Shown here one piece after another: positions 1 to 12,019 of a stretch of DNA of 64,000 bases. The notes below the pieces were generated by a model. That model searched no databases. It saw nothing but the letters and a program-made list of their open reading frames with translations, and was not told where the DNA came from. The translations under genes and the position numbers were made by a program. This DNA comes from Platerodrilus igneus. Lineage: Eukaryota > Arthropoda > Insecta > Coleoptera > Lycidae. Location: positions 2,790,001 to 2,854,000 of the forward strand of contig JARFIW010000108.1 in the NCBI GenBank assembly GCA_036346225.1, given 5' to 3'. The number at the start of each line of letters is the position of its first letter. Positions within the stretch are counted from its first letter, which is position 1.

Positions 1-180
1 CTACGTTACTATAACCACTTACCCTGAAAAGCTTTTCAATTGTCATTATAAAGGGGAAACAAACCGTCTTATCTCAACAATACTTTCGATATTATCCCTA
101 CACGAAGAATGGTTACTTCAGATTGGTTTCCTTTGCTTTTGATTTTCTAAATTTATTACATTATACTTTACTTTGAGAAA

Positions 181-345
181 GGAAAAAAAAGAGGTATGGG
201 TAAGACCTAGATCAGACTATTACACGCAGATAGTAAAAGATGCAGACTGTGGAAATTTCAGGGAAATATGTAGGTTAGCTCAGGATAAAAAACAGTGAGG
301 GTACGCGTCTAACCAGTTCCAGGACTAATGATGATGAGACTTCAG
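181..345 (+). mobile_element. RTE/BovB-like LINE, 3' tail fragment
   Basis: This is the degraded 3' end of the LINE family that recurs through the window. The stretch around 205-320 matches the C-terminal coding block seen in better condition at 19610-19741 (aspartate-tyrosine-tyrosine, then a 'Q-I-V-K-D' stretch, ending in 'SNQSQD'). It ends in a short run of TGATGA-type triplets, as the other copies do. Frameshifts and a stop break the reading frame. The upstream part is missing, as expected of a 5'-truncated LINE insertion. Confidence 0.7.
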
Positions 346-2267
346 CTTGTTCTACAACCTTAAAACCACATATTTAATTTTCTCATATTAAAAAAATGTT
401 TAAAATAAAGTGCCTCTATCAAATAAGACTCCATCACTGGGGTGGCTGGATATACCTTCACAAATGATTTAGTTCTATCTGGTTCATAAATAATCCAAAT
501 AAAATTCAATCTACACTTAACTTCTATCAACATTAAATATAAATCATAAGAATCCTAACAAAAAAAACCTTAATTCTCTAACACCTGACAGGCCAGCTAT
601 TGCTAAAAACATCCATTGTTACCGTTTGTCTATATTAATATACATTACATTCGAAGTCTCATTTCCGGAAATTCCCTTGATAACAATACAGAAAACAGTT
701 AAAATCAACCTTTCCGCTTATCATTCCATTGTTCATTAAAAATAATAAACATTCACTCTTGAATTAACACTAAATCCCACAATTATAGCTTACATTTAAA
801 ATCACGCACATATTTTTTAATATGTATCGACATTCCAAAATTACTTTCACTATAATATCGCGCTCAAATTTAAACAAATCCAATTTTGTTACTATTTCAT
901 AGTTCCTCAAAATAATTCTGTAGCGTTCTATTATTTTCCTACTATACAATTGCAAATCCACTAATATTTAAAACCCACATATACATAATAATAAACTATA
1001 AACATAGAAGCTCAATTTTACTCGCTGTTTAATTTCCAACATATCTTTAAATTCAGGGAGGCCCAGAAGCAACTGCAGTTTAATTTTCTTTTTTGTTCCA
1101 GCTAACACGGCTCCGTTAACGCAACACAATATCCAAAATATCTCTGGCGTAAATTCTTAAACTCCTAACCTCTCTTACTCTGTCGCGCCAACATTAATTT
1201 CACAAACACGTGCATAAAATCTACAGTGCATTTACAAACGTAGATAAAAAAATATAAGTCATATACCGCGTTTCCTCTGTGACAAAATCTTTGTTTAGGT
1301 CTCGAAGCTGTGCTTTATTAACCTCCCTCCCACTTTCAAACTTAGTCCTTATATAATATCTTGTCTTCTTGTCATACATGCTAATTGCGGCCAATTATTC
1401 ATACAATGTAACATATTTTATGTATACAAAATAAAAGGTTATAGTCGCGTTAATTATCTAAAATCACATGCGTTGTAAGTAATTTGTATTATGTTGTAGT
1501 ATGGTGTATTTGTATATCCTCAGTGGTCTTGGGATGGACGACAACTTTCTAGTGTTTATCATCTTTTCATAACAAACGCATACGTAGTGTCTTGTAATGT
1601 TAAGGTGTTTTAATTCGCGGTTTTAAAATAAATCACCGCCCCGGATTATTACGTTTATATTGTATTTAAAAGAACTAATGTTATACTTTTTTATCTAAAT
1701 TACTTTTATAGAAACAAAATTTTAAATTATCATCCTTAATTAATATTTTCTTGTAAAACATCATTTTATCTTTGATAAAGGTATAAAATAATCAAAAAAC
1801 CTACATTAGTTTCATATCACATTCATCAATGATTTCCACTTGCTATCTTATTACTAGCCAAATACGTGTTTAGTATGCTAGTTAATCGCGTGCTTGTTTA
1901 GATGGCGTTCAAGGTTCCCAGAAATTACTAACGAAGTAAGCTAATTTACTTTCAAATTAACAATGTTAATTAATTAGTACTTGCTCACCTTTCTAAGTTA
2001 CTGCATATTAGTAAGGTAGATAACAGATAATTATTGTTCTATCTCGGGTTGCCGCGTGTATGCAAATTTCTGTTTCTAGGCCATACGTCTGCAGTGGAGC
2101 ACGTTGGTTGGTTGCAACAAAAACGTAGACAGGCAACATAGGAAATATAAGGTACGATAAAGGACTTAGGTAATGGAACGAACGTGTAAATACATCACTA
2201 CATTGTCTATAATGCAGTACCTTCGCACAAGCAGTTGAATATACGATGATTAAGACAGAAGTCCCTC
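346..2267. other. AT-rich DNA with no recognisable gene
   Basis: I see only short AT-rich open frames on both strands and no domain, RNA gene or repeat that recurs elsewhere in the window. Base composition becomes less AT-rich after about 2040, just before the candidate exon that starts at 2268. Confidence 0.6.
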
Positions 2268-2330
2268 ATGGCGCGCTTCCAACAACTTGTATACCACGAC
2301 TCTTCTTCGTTCGTCATCCTGATTGTTCAG
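2268..2330 (+). CDS. Candidate first coding exon (21 codons) with splice donor
   Basis: An ATG at 2268 opens a 21-codon frame (MARFQQLVYHDSSSFVILIV plus Q) that ends exactly at a strong splice donor, CAG|GTAAGT, at 2328-2336. The stretch is less AT-rich than its neighbours and uses G/C-ending codons. This is the pattern of a 5' coding exon followed by a long intron. I do not recognise the peptide, and no acceptor or second exon can be assigned within the window. It could equally be a chance donor in non-coding DNA, so confidence is low. Confidence 0.25.
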
Positions 2331-4660
2331 GTAAGTGACAAGTCTAATACGAACTGTAGAAAGTTGTAGTTAACATTCCTTCCCATGATCTAAAAACAAC
2401 CATCACGCAAACACAAAAGGTAATTTACAGAGATTTCTAAAACTAGAATACACAAATATGTATAATATAACTAAATTAATTATACAAAAAAATCCCCTAC
2501 AATTAAATATTTTCCGAAATCATTTGTGAAGCTAAAGCGTATCAACTTTTACAAGAAAAAATTAAACACGAGTTATAAAACCAAATTCGTTTTAAAAATA
2601 GGGGTATAAGACAAGTCCTTTTAAAATTGCTGATTCAAGAAAAAATAAACCAACATGCATGGATTTTGTAAACTTAGAGAAACCATTTGATAACAACAAA
2701 TAAAACTAAATGTTGCATAGGATAGGTTAGATATCTGAAAATGGAAATATTGCAAATATTTACAAAAGCAAATAGTTAAAATCACAGAAAATACCCAAGA
2801 AAATCCTCTTTATTTCTCATATATTTAATTTATAAATAGAGCAAGTAATTATGGAAATAAAGCGTCAAGTGAGTACGGGAGTAAATGTGCAAGACGAAAA
2901 AAGCAAAGGTAAACTTTGCAAATGTCATAGTACTCTTAGCATAAAAAACCATGAACATGTTAATTAGGATGAACGAAGTTTTAAAAAAGTACTTCAATCA
3001 TGAAAATAAATAAAAATACAACAAGAAAAACAACAGTTCAGATAACACCATCAATAATAACACAAGTTGATTAGTATGAACAAACTTTTCAAAAGCATAT
3101 TTTGGAGTATAAATAGAACAGGACAAATTTGCTATAGACAGCAATTTTGTTATTAAACATGTAGAATTACAAAGAATGGAAGAAAAACTATGATAAGTAC
3201 AAAATCACGATAACAAGAAAATCATTCTTCTGTAAATCTAATTGATAACATGAAACATTAATCTAAGTACAAAAAATAGTTGTGAAACATGAACTATTGA
3301 GAAAGCAAAGGAGACTGTTTGAAATTTATGTTGTGCTTTGGAAAATGTTGAATTAACTACGATTGTTGCGTCTTTGGGCAACAAATAATTTCATATTAAT
3401 ATTTGACTTAAAAAACCCAGCAAGAGAAAAGTTTCTCTCCATCTTTAAAAGTTATTACGTGTGAAGTTTATGAATACTCTCACAAACCCGAAGACAATAA
3501 CCCTATAATTTATGGCATGTATTACGCATAAGTCCGCATTTCCCAGGTTAAAGGAATGTGATGTGGTTGGACGATCAGCCATAAGAAGCGTGATGTAGAG
3601 GAGATACTACAGGCTCGTGGAAGCGACTAACATCAAAGCAAGAGACATGACTATCAGCTACCGAAGAGATCGAACACGTGTGCGCATTAGTTCGGCGAAG
3701 TGATCCCCCTATCTTTCCCTCTTACCTAATCTCATGTTCCGCCATATTCACTTCACCTTTAGAATTTGTTCACGCATAGAAGAAGCTACTTGCACACAAC
3801 CCTGACCGCTATACTGGCAACCAAATTTGGGGTTTAATGATTTACATTTAGGGTTATGCAGCGATTGGCGAGGTGGGTAAAACAAACGAAAGAGTACTAA
3901 AATAAATTTGTGAAAATTAGGAAAAATATAACAAAGGGTAAGGATCGACTAATAGGATGTCCACGAGTGGGATCACTGTTGATGGAAAGAAAGGCGGATG
4001 AAAAGATTGCATAGGTAAACCACGACCTGAATATCTTTCTGTTACATCTGTAGGCCAACTGTAAAGGATCTGTAGATCATTATGAGCCTCATATCTGGGC
4101 ATACACGTATCTTACAGGTTCTGTAAACAGTTACAAATTTTCTTAAATGCTTACAATGACAGTTTAGTTATCTGTTAACCTTCTGTTGAATTAAAGATAT
4201 CTTGCATGTACTTGCCTTGTCAATAAAAAATGAAAAAGTTGTAGCTGATATTATCTATTGGTACCCTTTTAGAAGAAGATAAGGATGTAAGTATTGCTTT
4301 TATCTTGGGAAGTTAACAAAAGTAATGAGTTTACACTTTAAGAACCGCATGGTATTATAAAAAGAGTTAAAGACGTTTTAAACGCTTCCAAAATGCCAGA
4401 TATGCATTACAGGCAATATTTCTATAAATTTCTTGCTGTTTAGGCTGAAACCGCAATGCGCGCAGTGTTTACGATGAATCCTGAAATAAATTATTACAAA
4501 ACTCATCTAGATCGCCACTTTCTGCTAACTCAGCCTAAATTTGAAAGATGCTGCACCAACCTGTGTAAAATAAAACCATAAAAAGAATTCCATCACAAAG
4601 AAACACGAGAATTGAGATAAATTAAAAAACAACGCATTTAAAGCTGTGAAACGTTAACTT
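2331..4660. other. No recognisable gene
   Basis: This is AT-rich sequence. A 61-codon minus-strand frame at 3917-4102 has somewhat higher GC and a sensible amino-acid mix, but I recognise no domain in it. The stretch 3540-4110 is less AT-rich than its surroundings and may be an old repeat. If the exon at 2268 is real, this is intron. Confidence 0.5.
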
Positions 4661-4930
4661 TTACCACATTATAACCTCAAATTTACACGAGGTTAAATTC
4701 TCTGGGCGACAAATGCTGTTTAGATAATAATTTAGCACTATATCACGCTCAACCTTTTCAGTAAATCCCGGGTAAATGAAATAAAGTTATTACAAACACT
4801 TATCATGGAATATCACTTGATGTTGATGGTCTCAAAGGCGGTCCATTCTGCTTTCTCCTGTTAATTTGTTTGAGCCGTTGCGCCGGCATCTGTAGGTAGA
4901 GCTTCACTAACGAGATGGTGGGAATGAACG

Positions 4931-5010
4931 CACTCGCGTCAGTACTGCCTGGTAACAGTGCGATAAGTCTATCGGTAAGATAGATGTGACGGTACGATGA
5001 AATCTGTCCA
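4931..5010 (+). repeat. 80-bp dispersed repeat, copy 1
   Basis: This is about 90% identical to 7741-7820 (shared core 'ACTGCCTGGTAAC', 'GTCTATCGGTAAG', 'GTGACGGTACGAT'). No coding potential or known family is recognised. Unlike the second copy, it has no obvious flanking duplication. Confidence 0.7.
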
Positions 5011-5408
5011 ACTAACCGGTGATCCTAGCCTTACATGTTATTCCCCACCAACCGAGATTGTCGTGCTTCCACCTGCGTTCATAGGAAGATGAATTTCTTC
5101 TCACGCCAGAACCCTACGTCAGCGTTTACAATTGCAAAGGTAAGCAACTGACGCCGAGATCCGTGTGAACATTACTAAACCCAGGGTTTCACATCAACGA
5201 AATTGCACTAATTAACGGGAATTTTTACAAATATTAAAATAAACTCCCTAACTTCTACATCAAATGAATCAAATTCCTAAACGCTTTAAAATAGAATGTA
5301 ACAACTTACCCGTGGTAGCTTGTTCAAAATGTGGCATTTTCAAATTTTCAAGAATGTCATGGGCAGAGGCATAATGTTCCCGATGTTTGTTTGGCTGTAT
5401 GGCTGTAG

Positions 5409-5699
5409 CAAGGCGGCTCCGTGGTATGTGTGTGACTACTACGCCCTAGGTCCCGGATTCGAATTCCGACACGGTCCGCTTGAAAAATGTTAGGCGAGCA
5501 TTTTTCACAAAAATACACCCTCGTTCGGATGAGAGGTAAAATGGAGGTCCCGTGTGTGAGTGTTGTCACGCACGTTAAAGATCCCTGCCTTGCTTGGAAC
5601 AGCAAGGATTCGGCAAAATTCAAAATTTTTCAGGTAAAAAAAACTCGCTTCCTGGCCAATGTAGTACCTTCGGGTGGAGCATTGGAAAATCACATGTAA
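5409..5699 (+). mobile_element. tRNA-derived SINE, full-length, copy 1
   Basis: This is a non-autonomous, RNA polymerase III-type retroposon. The 5' part is tRNA-like: an A-box-like region near 5415-5440, then a B box ('GGATTCGAATTCC') near 5454. A ~220-bp tRNA-unrelated body follows and ends in 'GGAAAATCACATGTA'. It is flanked by a perfect 13-bp target duplication, TGTATGGCTGTAG, at 5396-5408 and 5700-5712. The host sequence is repeat A, whose related copy near 36746 carries the single-copy form of the site. Open frames across it on either strand are not genes. Confidence 0.92.
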
Positions 5700-5918
5700 T
5701 GTATGGCTGTAGTCCTCTTCAACTAAGCGCCGATATGTAGTGTAACGATAAAGGATAGAAACGAAAGAAATCACCTCGTCGATAGGTTGGAGTACTAAAA
5801 AACACGTTTATAATCGAGGAAGGTTGGTAGTCATGTCCTTTGCTTCGACACATTCGCTCGCACAAAACCCCCTCCAAAAAAGGTTAAAGTTGCCTGACAC
5901 ACATTGGTGGGTACAGCT

Positions 5919-6180
5919 GCTACGCCCTAGGTCCCGGGTTCGAATCCCGACACGGTCCGCTAGAAAAATGTTAGGCGAGCATTTTTCGCAAAAATACACC
6001 CTCGTTCGGATGATAGGTAAAATGGAGATCCCGTGTGTGAGTGTTGTCACGCACGTTAAAGATCCCTACCTTGCTTGGAACAACAAGGATTCAGCAAAAT
6101 TCAAAATTTTCCAGGTAAAAAAAACTCGCTTCCTGGCCAATGTAGTACCTTCGGGTGGAGCATTGGAAAATCACATGTAA
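5919..6180 (+). mobile_element. tRNA-derived SINE, 5'-truncated, copy 2
   Basis: It has the same body as the SINE at 5409 and is very similar to it, with an intact B box ('GGTTCGAATCC') at about 5938. The A-box part is absent: homology begins at 'CTACGCCC'. It also lies in repeat A, within the 'TTGGTGGGTA' stretch that is uninterrupted near 36940. No clear target duplication was seen. Confidence 0.88.
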
Positions 6181-6440
6181 TGCGTGTAAGGCATGAGATG
6201 TGCACTTTTTGAATTTTCTCAGACCAAGTGTTTTGCAAAACCTTTAATTTACCACTAGGCCCAAGTCTGCCGGATCTTTCTTTAACGAGATATTTGCAGT
6301 CATAAACGACAAGTTAGTGACTGGACTTTCGTGAGAACCAAATCTTTGTATGGGAATTTCCCTGGGCGGGTTTTAAAAATCTCCTGAACCTAATTAATCC
6401 AAAAAATAATATAGCTTTTCAAAAAAAGCGTAACAAACTC

Positions 6441-7701
6441 AGTTAAAAAGCGACAATTGATTTACTAAAAAATCAATGAATTTACAAATTCAAATTGATA
6501 GTTGTATATAAATTTTCCATTCTATAACTGATAAAATCCTATTTCTCGCTCAGTTCATAAATCACCCATCATCATTAAATATTCTATTAATAAGCCCCAT
6601 ATCATACCAACTGAAGAGTGTAGTAAAATGCTGATAAAATTAAAATTATTTAACATTATCCAATCCTAAAATGTGTTGACTTTCACAATAAATTAATCTC
6701 CTATCTATAATCATCTTACTAGTATTTTATGAATATCAATTTACACCCACAATAACGATAAAACTAAAAAAATCCATATTTTTTATAAGGACGCTCGTTA
6801 TCTATTACGAGCTTCAAATATTTACTACTGTCAATAACCTAACTTTTAATTAAACTCATCTTATTCACTTAAACACATACAATAATAAAATAAAATTTAA
6901 TTGGTACCTAATTTGAATCCCCCAGCTCACCTGGTTACGCATCCAGGCTTCTTATACGCACAACATCTATGCTTCACACCAAATTTCTGTCTGCTATTAA
7001 CAACATTCAAAATCTAAATTATTCTGACATTAAATTCCATTCTACATCAGAATCATTACGCTTTTTACGAGTTTTATTCCTATCTAAACCAGTATTTTAT
7101 CCGAGTCCATAGCAGGAGTTTCTATTCCACTTCACATCAAAAGTCCTTATTAAATTTAGTTATTTAACAATTAACAAAACTGTTCTTGTTACTTGCCTGA
7201 GAAATTCTGCACAACTATAAATCTCAAGCACAAGTACCTTGACTTACTTTATTTATAAATCTTTAACTAAATACTTCAGTAATTCTGAACGAAGTTTCAC
7301 GCTTGTATTTTTGGCTGATTAGATTGAAAAGGGAAGCAAAACTTAATTTCATCCTATTTAAATGCGATCCCCTTTTTATTTTCGCTTCATGTAGATTTCA
7401 ACGAGCAATTTTAAAATTGACGGAGAGACAATCGGTTGTAAATTCAAAACAACACACTCTTACTAAATACTCCCCGTTAAGGTTTTCTCACAATATAAAA
7501 TCGATATTCGCAAATTATTGCGAATAAAACTATTTAATCCTAACATAAGTTTTAAAATATCCAAACGTTTTTAACGTGTCCAGAACCTTCTATTTCAAAT
7601 CATTATTCCTCTCACTTTAACTTTATAAAACTACTAGATTATGTTTACTCGCTCTAACTTATACTACATTAGCTTTGTACATTTTCCAAAGATCGTATGT
7701 A
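6441..7701. other. No recognisable gene
   Basis: This is strongly AT-rich sequence. A 74-codon plus-strand frame at 7303-7527 has no recognisable domain and the composition of non-coding DNA. Confidence 0.6.
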
Positions 7702-7853
7702 CAAGCGCATTATCTACCCTTATAATATTTCTTGATATTGCACTCGCATCAGCACTGCCTGGTAACGGTGCGATAGGTCTATCGGTAAGGTAATGTGACG
7801 GTACGATAAAATCTGCCCAGCAAGCGCGCTATCTACCCTTATATTTCTTGATA
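7702..7853 (+). repeat. 80-bp repeat (copy 2) flanked by a ~34-bp direct duplication
   Basis: The repeat at 7741-7820 is bracketed by two near-identical stretches, 7702-7737 and 7821-7853, both reading 'CAAGCGC..TATCTACCC' and ending 'TTTCTTGATA'. The arrangement looks like an insertion with an unusually long target duplication, or like a tandem duplication with a later change. No terminal inverted repeats were seen. Confidence 0.65.
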
Positions 7854-8883
7854 ACGATCAAGTTTTATTAATTCTACACATTGCTTTAAATATGTTGTTG
7901 TTCTCACAGATTTATTTCTTAAACATAAACAGTTGAAGGATATTTTATTTCCACTTCAAACTTTTTTTATTATGATGTTTTCTAAGTAAAGATAATTTAA
8001 ACCAATGGTTAATACGAATTCGACTTTTAATTTAAAATACCATTACTAGGAAATGTTATTTGAAGTTAAAATGAAAGCGTTTAATGCCCTTTAAATTATG
8101 ATGAAGTGTAAATTGTTATTAAAATTTTGCGTGTGCAGAATGATACAAAATGACACGATACTCATGAACCCAGGTTAAATTAAATAATTGAAACTTTGCT
8201 TTCGCTACAATAATTTATATCAATACTAATTTATGTTGACAATACACAGAAATTTATGTCATATTTTTCAAAACTTTAAACTACAACATATCGTACAGAA
8301 TTGTTATTATAACCAAAACTGCAATTAGAACTGCACCCTTAACGTTAATTTATACCTTACCCAATTGTTCTAGATAAATCTACAACCCCAAATATGCAAA
8401 TGACATTCTCGAGATCTCCTTTTGTAATTTTTAAATGCAAAGTCTTGTACCTGTTAATCAAAAGATCTCGCACCGCAGGACCTGTCAATCATCTTATGTA
8501 CATTCAAACCCTTCCTTTACATTCCGATGTATTATTCTGGTCACAGACCTAACAATAGATGCTACACTATGTATAATCAAGAGCTTATAGCTATTCGTAA
8601 CGTGATAGAAAGATAAATGGAATATTAAAAAGCAGATTTAGGTGTTTATCGAAACACCGAGTTATTATAGAGACAAATCACTTTAAGAAGGACCAGCGCA
8701 ACCAATGCATTTGACAGGTTGCACAGAAATGTAGTCATTGAGTTATTACGGTGATGTAGGTGAGTGCGTTCGTAGATACTCCAGCACACAATTACAAAAC
8801 AACCCAAATTAGTCCTAAAAAGAACAGTTTTCTAGCAAGAAATGAAATAATGTACAAAGGATAAAAAACAGCTCATGTAAATT
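7854..8883. other. No recognisable gene
   Basis: AT-rich sequence in which I see no gene or recurring repeat. Confidence 0.6.
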
Positions 8884-9148
8884 GCGGCGGCTCCATGGCG
8901 TAGTCGGTATGCGTGTGAATATTATGCCTAAGGTCCCCGGTTCGAATCCTGTCAGTCCACTTGAAAAATATTAGACGAGCATTTTTCACAAAAATACGCC
9001 CTCGTTCAAATGAGAGGTCATGCACGTTGATCCCTATTTTGCTTAGAACAGCAAGGGTTCGGTAAAATTCAAAATTTCCCAGTAAAAAAAAACTCGCTTC
9101 CTGGCCAATGTAGTATCTTCGTGTGAAGCATTGGAAAATCAAATGTAG
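8884..9148 (+). mobile_element. tRNA-derived SINE, copy 3 (diverged)
   Basis: The A box ('TGGCGTAGTCGGTATGCG') and B box ('CGGTTCGAATCC') are readable near 8897 and 8938. The body is about 30 bp shorter than the full copy because of a deletion around 9018-9030, where the 'AAAATGGAGGTCCCGTG' segment is lost. The end, 'GGAAAATCAAATGTA', is conserved. Divergence is higher than between copies 1, 2 and 5, so this is an older insertion. Confidence 0.88.
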
Positions 9149-9596
9149 TGATATAAATTAACAAAATGTCACACCAACAGAAAAAAAACATCCTTGACAC
9201 TTGGGCTGTTTTCTACAACGCAAGTCTAGGCAAATGCAAAGTAACTTCTGACTGGTAATGTTAAGCTGTGATTTGATAGCCACAGATGGTGGAGAATAGT
9301 GGACGTGTAAATATGAGGAAATTTAAAAATATTCGAAATCTTCAAGCACATACCATAATAAACTGCGGCCGCGGCAGATGGCAGGAATGATAGCGGTTGA
9401 CTGATTACTGCACTCAAACGTCTAGCGCCATACCTAAGATATGCCAGACTGTTTGGAACTACGCTTAACGACTGTATTGCTCACTAGTGCGACATATACA
9501 ACACAAAAGTACTTGAAGGTTTTAACAATCGCAGACAACCATAGATTACACTATCATAACGACGGATGGGACTTTACCTGCAAACTACATATCATA
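9149..9596. other. No recognisable gene
   Basis: I see no coding or RNA gene here. A 63-codon minus-strand frame at 9226-9417 has no recognisable domain. Confidence 0.55.
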
Positions 9597-10140
9597 TTAT
9601 CATCATTATAATTGTCTTCAGTCCTGCTGGTTAGACACGTATCTCCATTGTTTTCTATTCTGAGCTAACCTACACATTTCCCTAAAGTTCCCACAGTCTG
9701 CGCCTTTCACTATCTGCGTGCAATTGACTGATCTAGGTCTACATCTGTCTCTCTTTTTCCTATATCTGCTTGTAATATCGCCCGCACTATTCCCAAAAAA
9801 TGTCTTAGAACGTGTCCAGTCCTTTTATTCCTCCTATTTTTTCTCTTCCACAGGTATCTTCATTCTCTTACTATTTCTATATATATTAATTTTGTCTGTC
9901 CATGCTATCATCATCAAACATCTAAAGCATAACATTCCAAAAGGCTTCTTTCTTTTCATGCCTGGTTCTCCTACTGTCCCCATTTCGTAGACGTTCAGTA
10001 CTGTGGTCCCCACATGTTTTCAACAATTTTTCCTCGTTTCTGTTTGTTGTCTTTGAACATAAGTGCTGCTCGTTCTTGTTAGATACAGTTCGGTTCCGTT
10101 TCTATCATTTACAAATTTACACCCTATTTCACTGACATTC
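9597..10140 (-). pseudogene. RTE/BovB-like LINE, C-terminal coding fragment
   Basis: On the minus strand, 9740 down to 9597 carries the same C-terminal block as 19610-19741. The sequence to its right, up to about 10140, corresponds to the region after the reverse-transcriptase fingers and palm (the 'YG-ETW'-type and 'RRMLRI'-type segment of this family). Many frameshifts and stops are present. The SINE at 10160 adjoins it. Another, longer copy of the same LINE lies in the same orientation at 10630-11510. Confidence 0.65.
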
Positions 10141-10159
10141 AGTGGTATATGGTATATGG

Positions 10160-10446
10160 AGGAGGTGTAGTTGGTATGCGTGGGATTACATGCCCAAGGT
10201 CGCGAGTTCAAATCCCGACACGGTCCGCTTGAAAAATGTTTGGCGAGTATTTTTCACAAAAATACGCCCTCGTTCGGATGATAAGTATAATGGAGGTCCA
10301 GTGTATGAGTGTCGTCACACATGTTAAAGATCTCTACCTTGCTTGCAACAGCAAGGGGTCAAGAAAATTCAAAATTTCCAGGTAAAAAAACTCGCTTCCT
10401 GGCCAATGTAGTACCTTCAAGTGGGGCATTGGAAAAATCAAATGTA
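10160..10446 (+). mobile_element. tRNA-derived SINE, copy 4
   Basis: The full SINE body is present. The B box is slightly altered ('CGAGTTCAAATCC' near 10202) and the end is 'AAAATCAAATGTA'. An imperfect duplication flanks it (about 'ATATGGAGGAGG' before, 'ATATGTGGAGGGGG' after). It is inserted between two pieces of minus-strand LINE-associated sequence. Confidence 0.88.
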
Positions 10447-10449
10447 GGA

Positions 10450-10600
10450 TATGTGGAGGGGGTTAAGCAGGCTGTGGCTACCAAGATTCCCAACACATAC
10501 ATTTGCCAAATTAATACTTTTCCAGTAAATCGTTTCACATTTAACATTAGTTGAGAATGCTGCAAAACCAACACCTGTAGTTGCTTATAATAATCATCCA
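10450..10600 (-). repeat. Repeat X, single copy
   Basis: On the minus strand this matches 19790-19930 and 20100-20265 on the plus strand (shared 'TTTACTGGAAAA', 'GGCAAATGT', 'TTGGTAGCCACAG'). In all three places it lies just downstream of an RTE-type LINE tail, so it may be the terminal part of that family or an associated repeat. It shows no coding potential. Confidence 0.6.
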
Positions 10601-10629
10601 GTATAGTACAATTATTTTTCTCATCATAA

Positions 10630-11510
10630 GGTTTTCAGTTTCAGACCTGGTTGGACGCACACCTTAATTGATTTCTATTCTGAGCTAGCCTACACATTTT
10701 CCTGAAAATCCCACAGCCTACATCTTTGACTATCTGTATGCAATTGTCTAACTTACGTCTACCTCTCTATTTTCCTATTTATGCTTCTAATATATTCTGC
10801 ACTAATCCCTCCTGCTTTAGTAAGTGACCGATCATCCTATCTCTCCTATTTTTTACTGTTTTCGTACTTCTTTCTTCCCCCACCATTTCTAGAACCTCAT
10901 TGTTCTTAACTTTGTCTGTCCATGATATCTTCATCATCCGTCTGTAGCACCATATTTCAAAAACTTCAATCTTTTCTTGTCCCCTTCACTACTATCCAAG
11001 TTTTAGTCATACAGTGCTGCGCTGCACACATATGTTTTAAGCAATATCTTCCTTGTTTCTATGTTTGTTGTATTTGAACATAGTGGTTGCTTTTTCTTGT
11101 AAAATGCTAATCTGTTATAAATCTTTTGTGTATTATTTGGCTCCCTGGGTAGCAGAAATCTTTAACCTCTTGTAAGTTCTTGTAATCTAGTTTTTGATTT
11201 ATCCCCACCACATACTAGTACTTAAGTTTTATTTTTGTTAATTTTCATACCGTATCTTTCTGTTAGAACTGTTTCCATTTCATTAACAGCAGTTTTAACT
11301 CTTCCTTGCAGATGCTAATACTGCTATGTCATCTGCAAATCAAAGCATATCAATTTTTTGTCCTTGCATAGTAATTCCAAATGTCTTCCTGCATTTGACA
11401 GTATTCATTGCCTCTTCGATGTACAAGTTAAAAATTAACGAGGATAGGACACATTCCTGTCTCACCCCTTTCTTAATATCTACTTGTCTACCAATTTTGG
11501 TTACCTAAAA
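10630..11510 (-). pseudogene. RTE/BovB-like LINE reverse-transcriptase relic
   Basis: Reading right to left on the minus strand, pieces of a non-LTR reverse transcriptase follow in order: a 'RQG'-like stretch near 11460, a degraded 'ADDIAV'-type catalytic region near 11320, a 'YLGS'-type motif near 11150, then the C-terminal block and tail near 10740-10640. The order and spacing fit the RTE/BovB ('craniofacial development protein 2-like') family. Multiple stops and frameshifts rule out activity. The 5' side is truncated where it abuts the PIF/Harbinger fragment at 11524. The catalytic region was judged by eye, so its exact boundaries are approximate. Confidence 0.7.
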
Positions 11511-11523
11511 GGGAATACTGTGA

Positions 11524-11900
11524 TTGATTGATGGATACTTATTAGGCGATAGTGCTTATCCATGCTCAGAGTATCTTATTACACTGTATCGTGACAATGG
11601 ACATTTATCTAGAAAAAACAAAAATTCAATAAAGTGCTTAGTTCTTGCGAAATTGGGATTGAGCATACTTTCGGTACGGTTACACAATATTTTCGTCAAC
11701 TGTACCACATTAAATTAAGGAATATTCTTCTTTTAATTAATGTCATTAAGGCTTGCTGTATACATCATACTTTAAGCTCTGAGGAAGATTTTGAATTTGT
11801 CGACTCTATTGAGGATGACGAAAACCCTGATATTAACGATGGTCCAGGGTATATGAAAAGTGGCAAGGAACTACGAGACGACACAGCAAACATGTTCGCA
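11524..11900 (+). pseudogene. PIF/Harbinger nuclease (HARBI1-like), 3' half
   Basis: The plus strand encodes 'GYLLGDSAYPCSEYLITLYR' (11530-11590), the motif around the second catalytic aspartate of PIF/Harbinger DDE nucleases. After a frameshift near 11634 it continues with 'IEHTFG' (the catalytic glutamate region) and 'QLYHIKLRNILLLINVIKAC' (11700-11757), then an acidic tail. The N-terminal half is missing because a LINE fragment ends directly upstream. The mariner-like element at 12020 begins ~100 bp downstream. Minus-strand Myb-accessory-like sequence beyond the mariner, at 16980-17450, is probably the rest of the same Harbinger element. Confidence 0.8.
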
Positions 11901-12019
11901 TATGTAATTTTAATTTGTAAGAAAATTGTAATGTATATTGTAACAATTATTTCATTAAAAAAAAGTATGGTTCAATAGGAAATCTCGAAATAAAAAAGCT
12001 TTTACTTATTGTTGATATA

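Larger units (their letters stand above)
4665..6440 (+). repeat. Dispersed LTR-like repeat ('repeat A'), copy with two SINE insertions
   Basis: The segment resembles 36165-37165 and 58775-59075. Shared landmarks are a start near 'TCAAATTTAC' followed by a 'GGTTAAAT' motif, then 'ACACTTACC', 'GTGGCTGTAG'-type sequence, 'GGTAGTCA', 'TTGGTGGGTA' and a final 'AAAAAGCGTAACA'. That last motif ends in CA and is what an LTR 3' end would look like. The related copy at 58.8-59.1 kb sits just upstream of gypsy pol, so I infer that this is a gypsy-type LTR or leader. SINEs interrupt it at 5409-5699 and 5919-6180. An 80-bp repeat at 4931 is also embedded. Confidence 0.5.

Noticed and set aside
3917..4102. 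A 61-codon minus-strand frame with a balanced amino-acid mix
   Set aside because: No domain recognised and no splice or start signals. It may be repeat-derived, so it was not called.
5487..6180. Open frames of 70-118 codons on both strands across the SINEs (also at 8873, 10309 and 52420-52849)
   Set aside because: The same frames recur at every SINE copy and follow the SINE sequence. They are products of the repeat and not genes.
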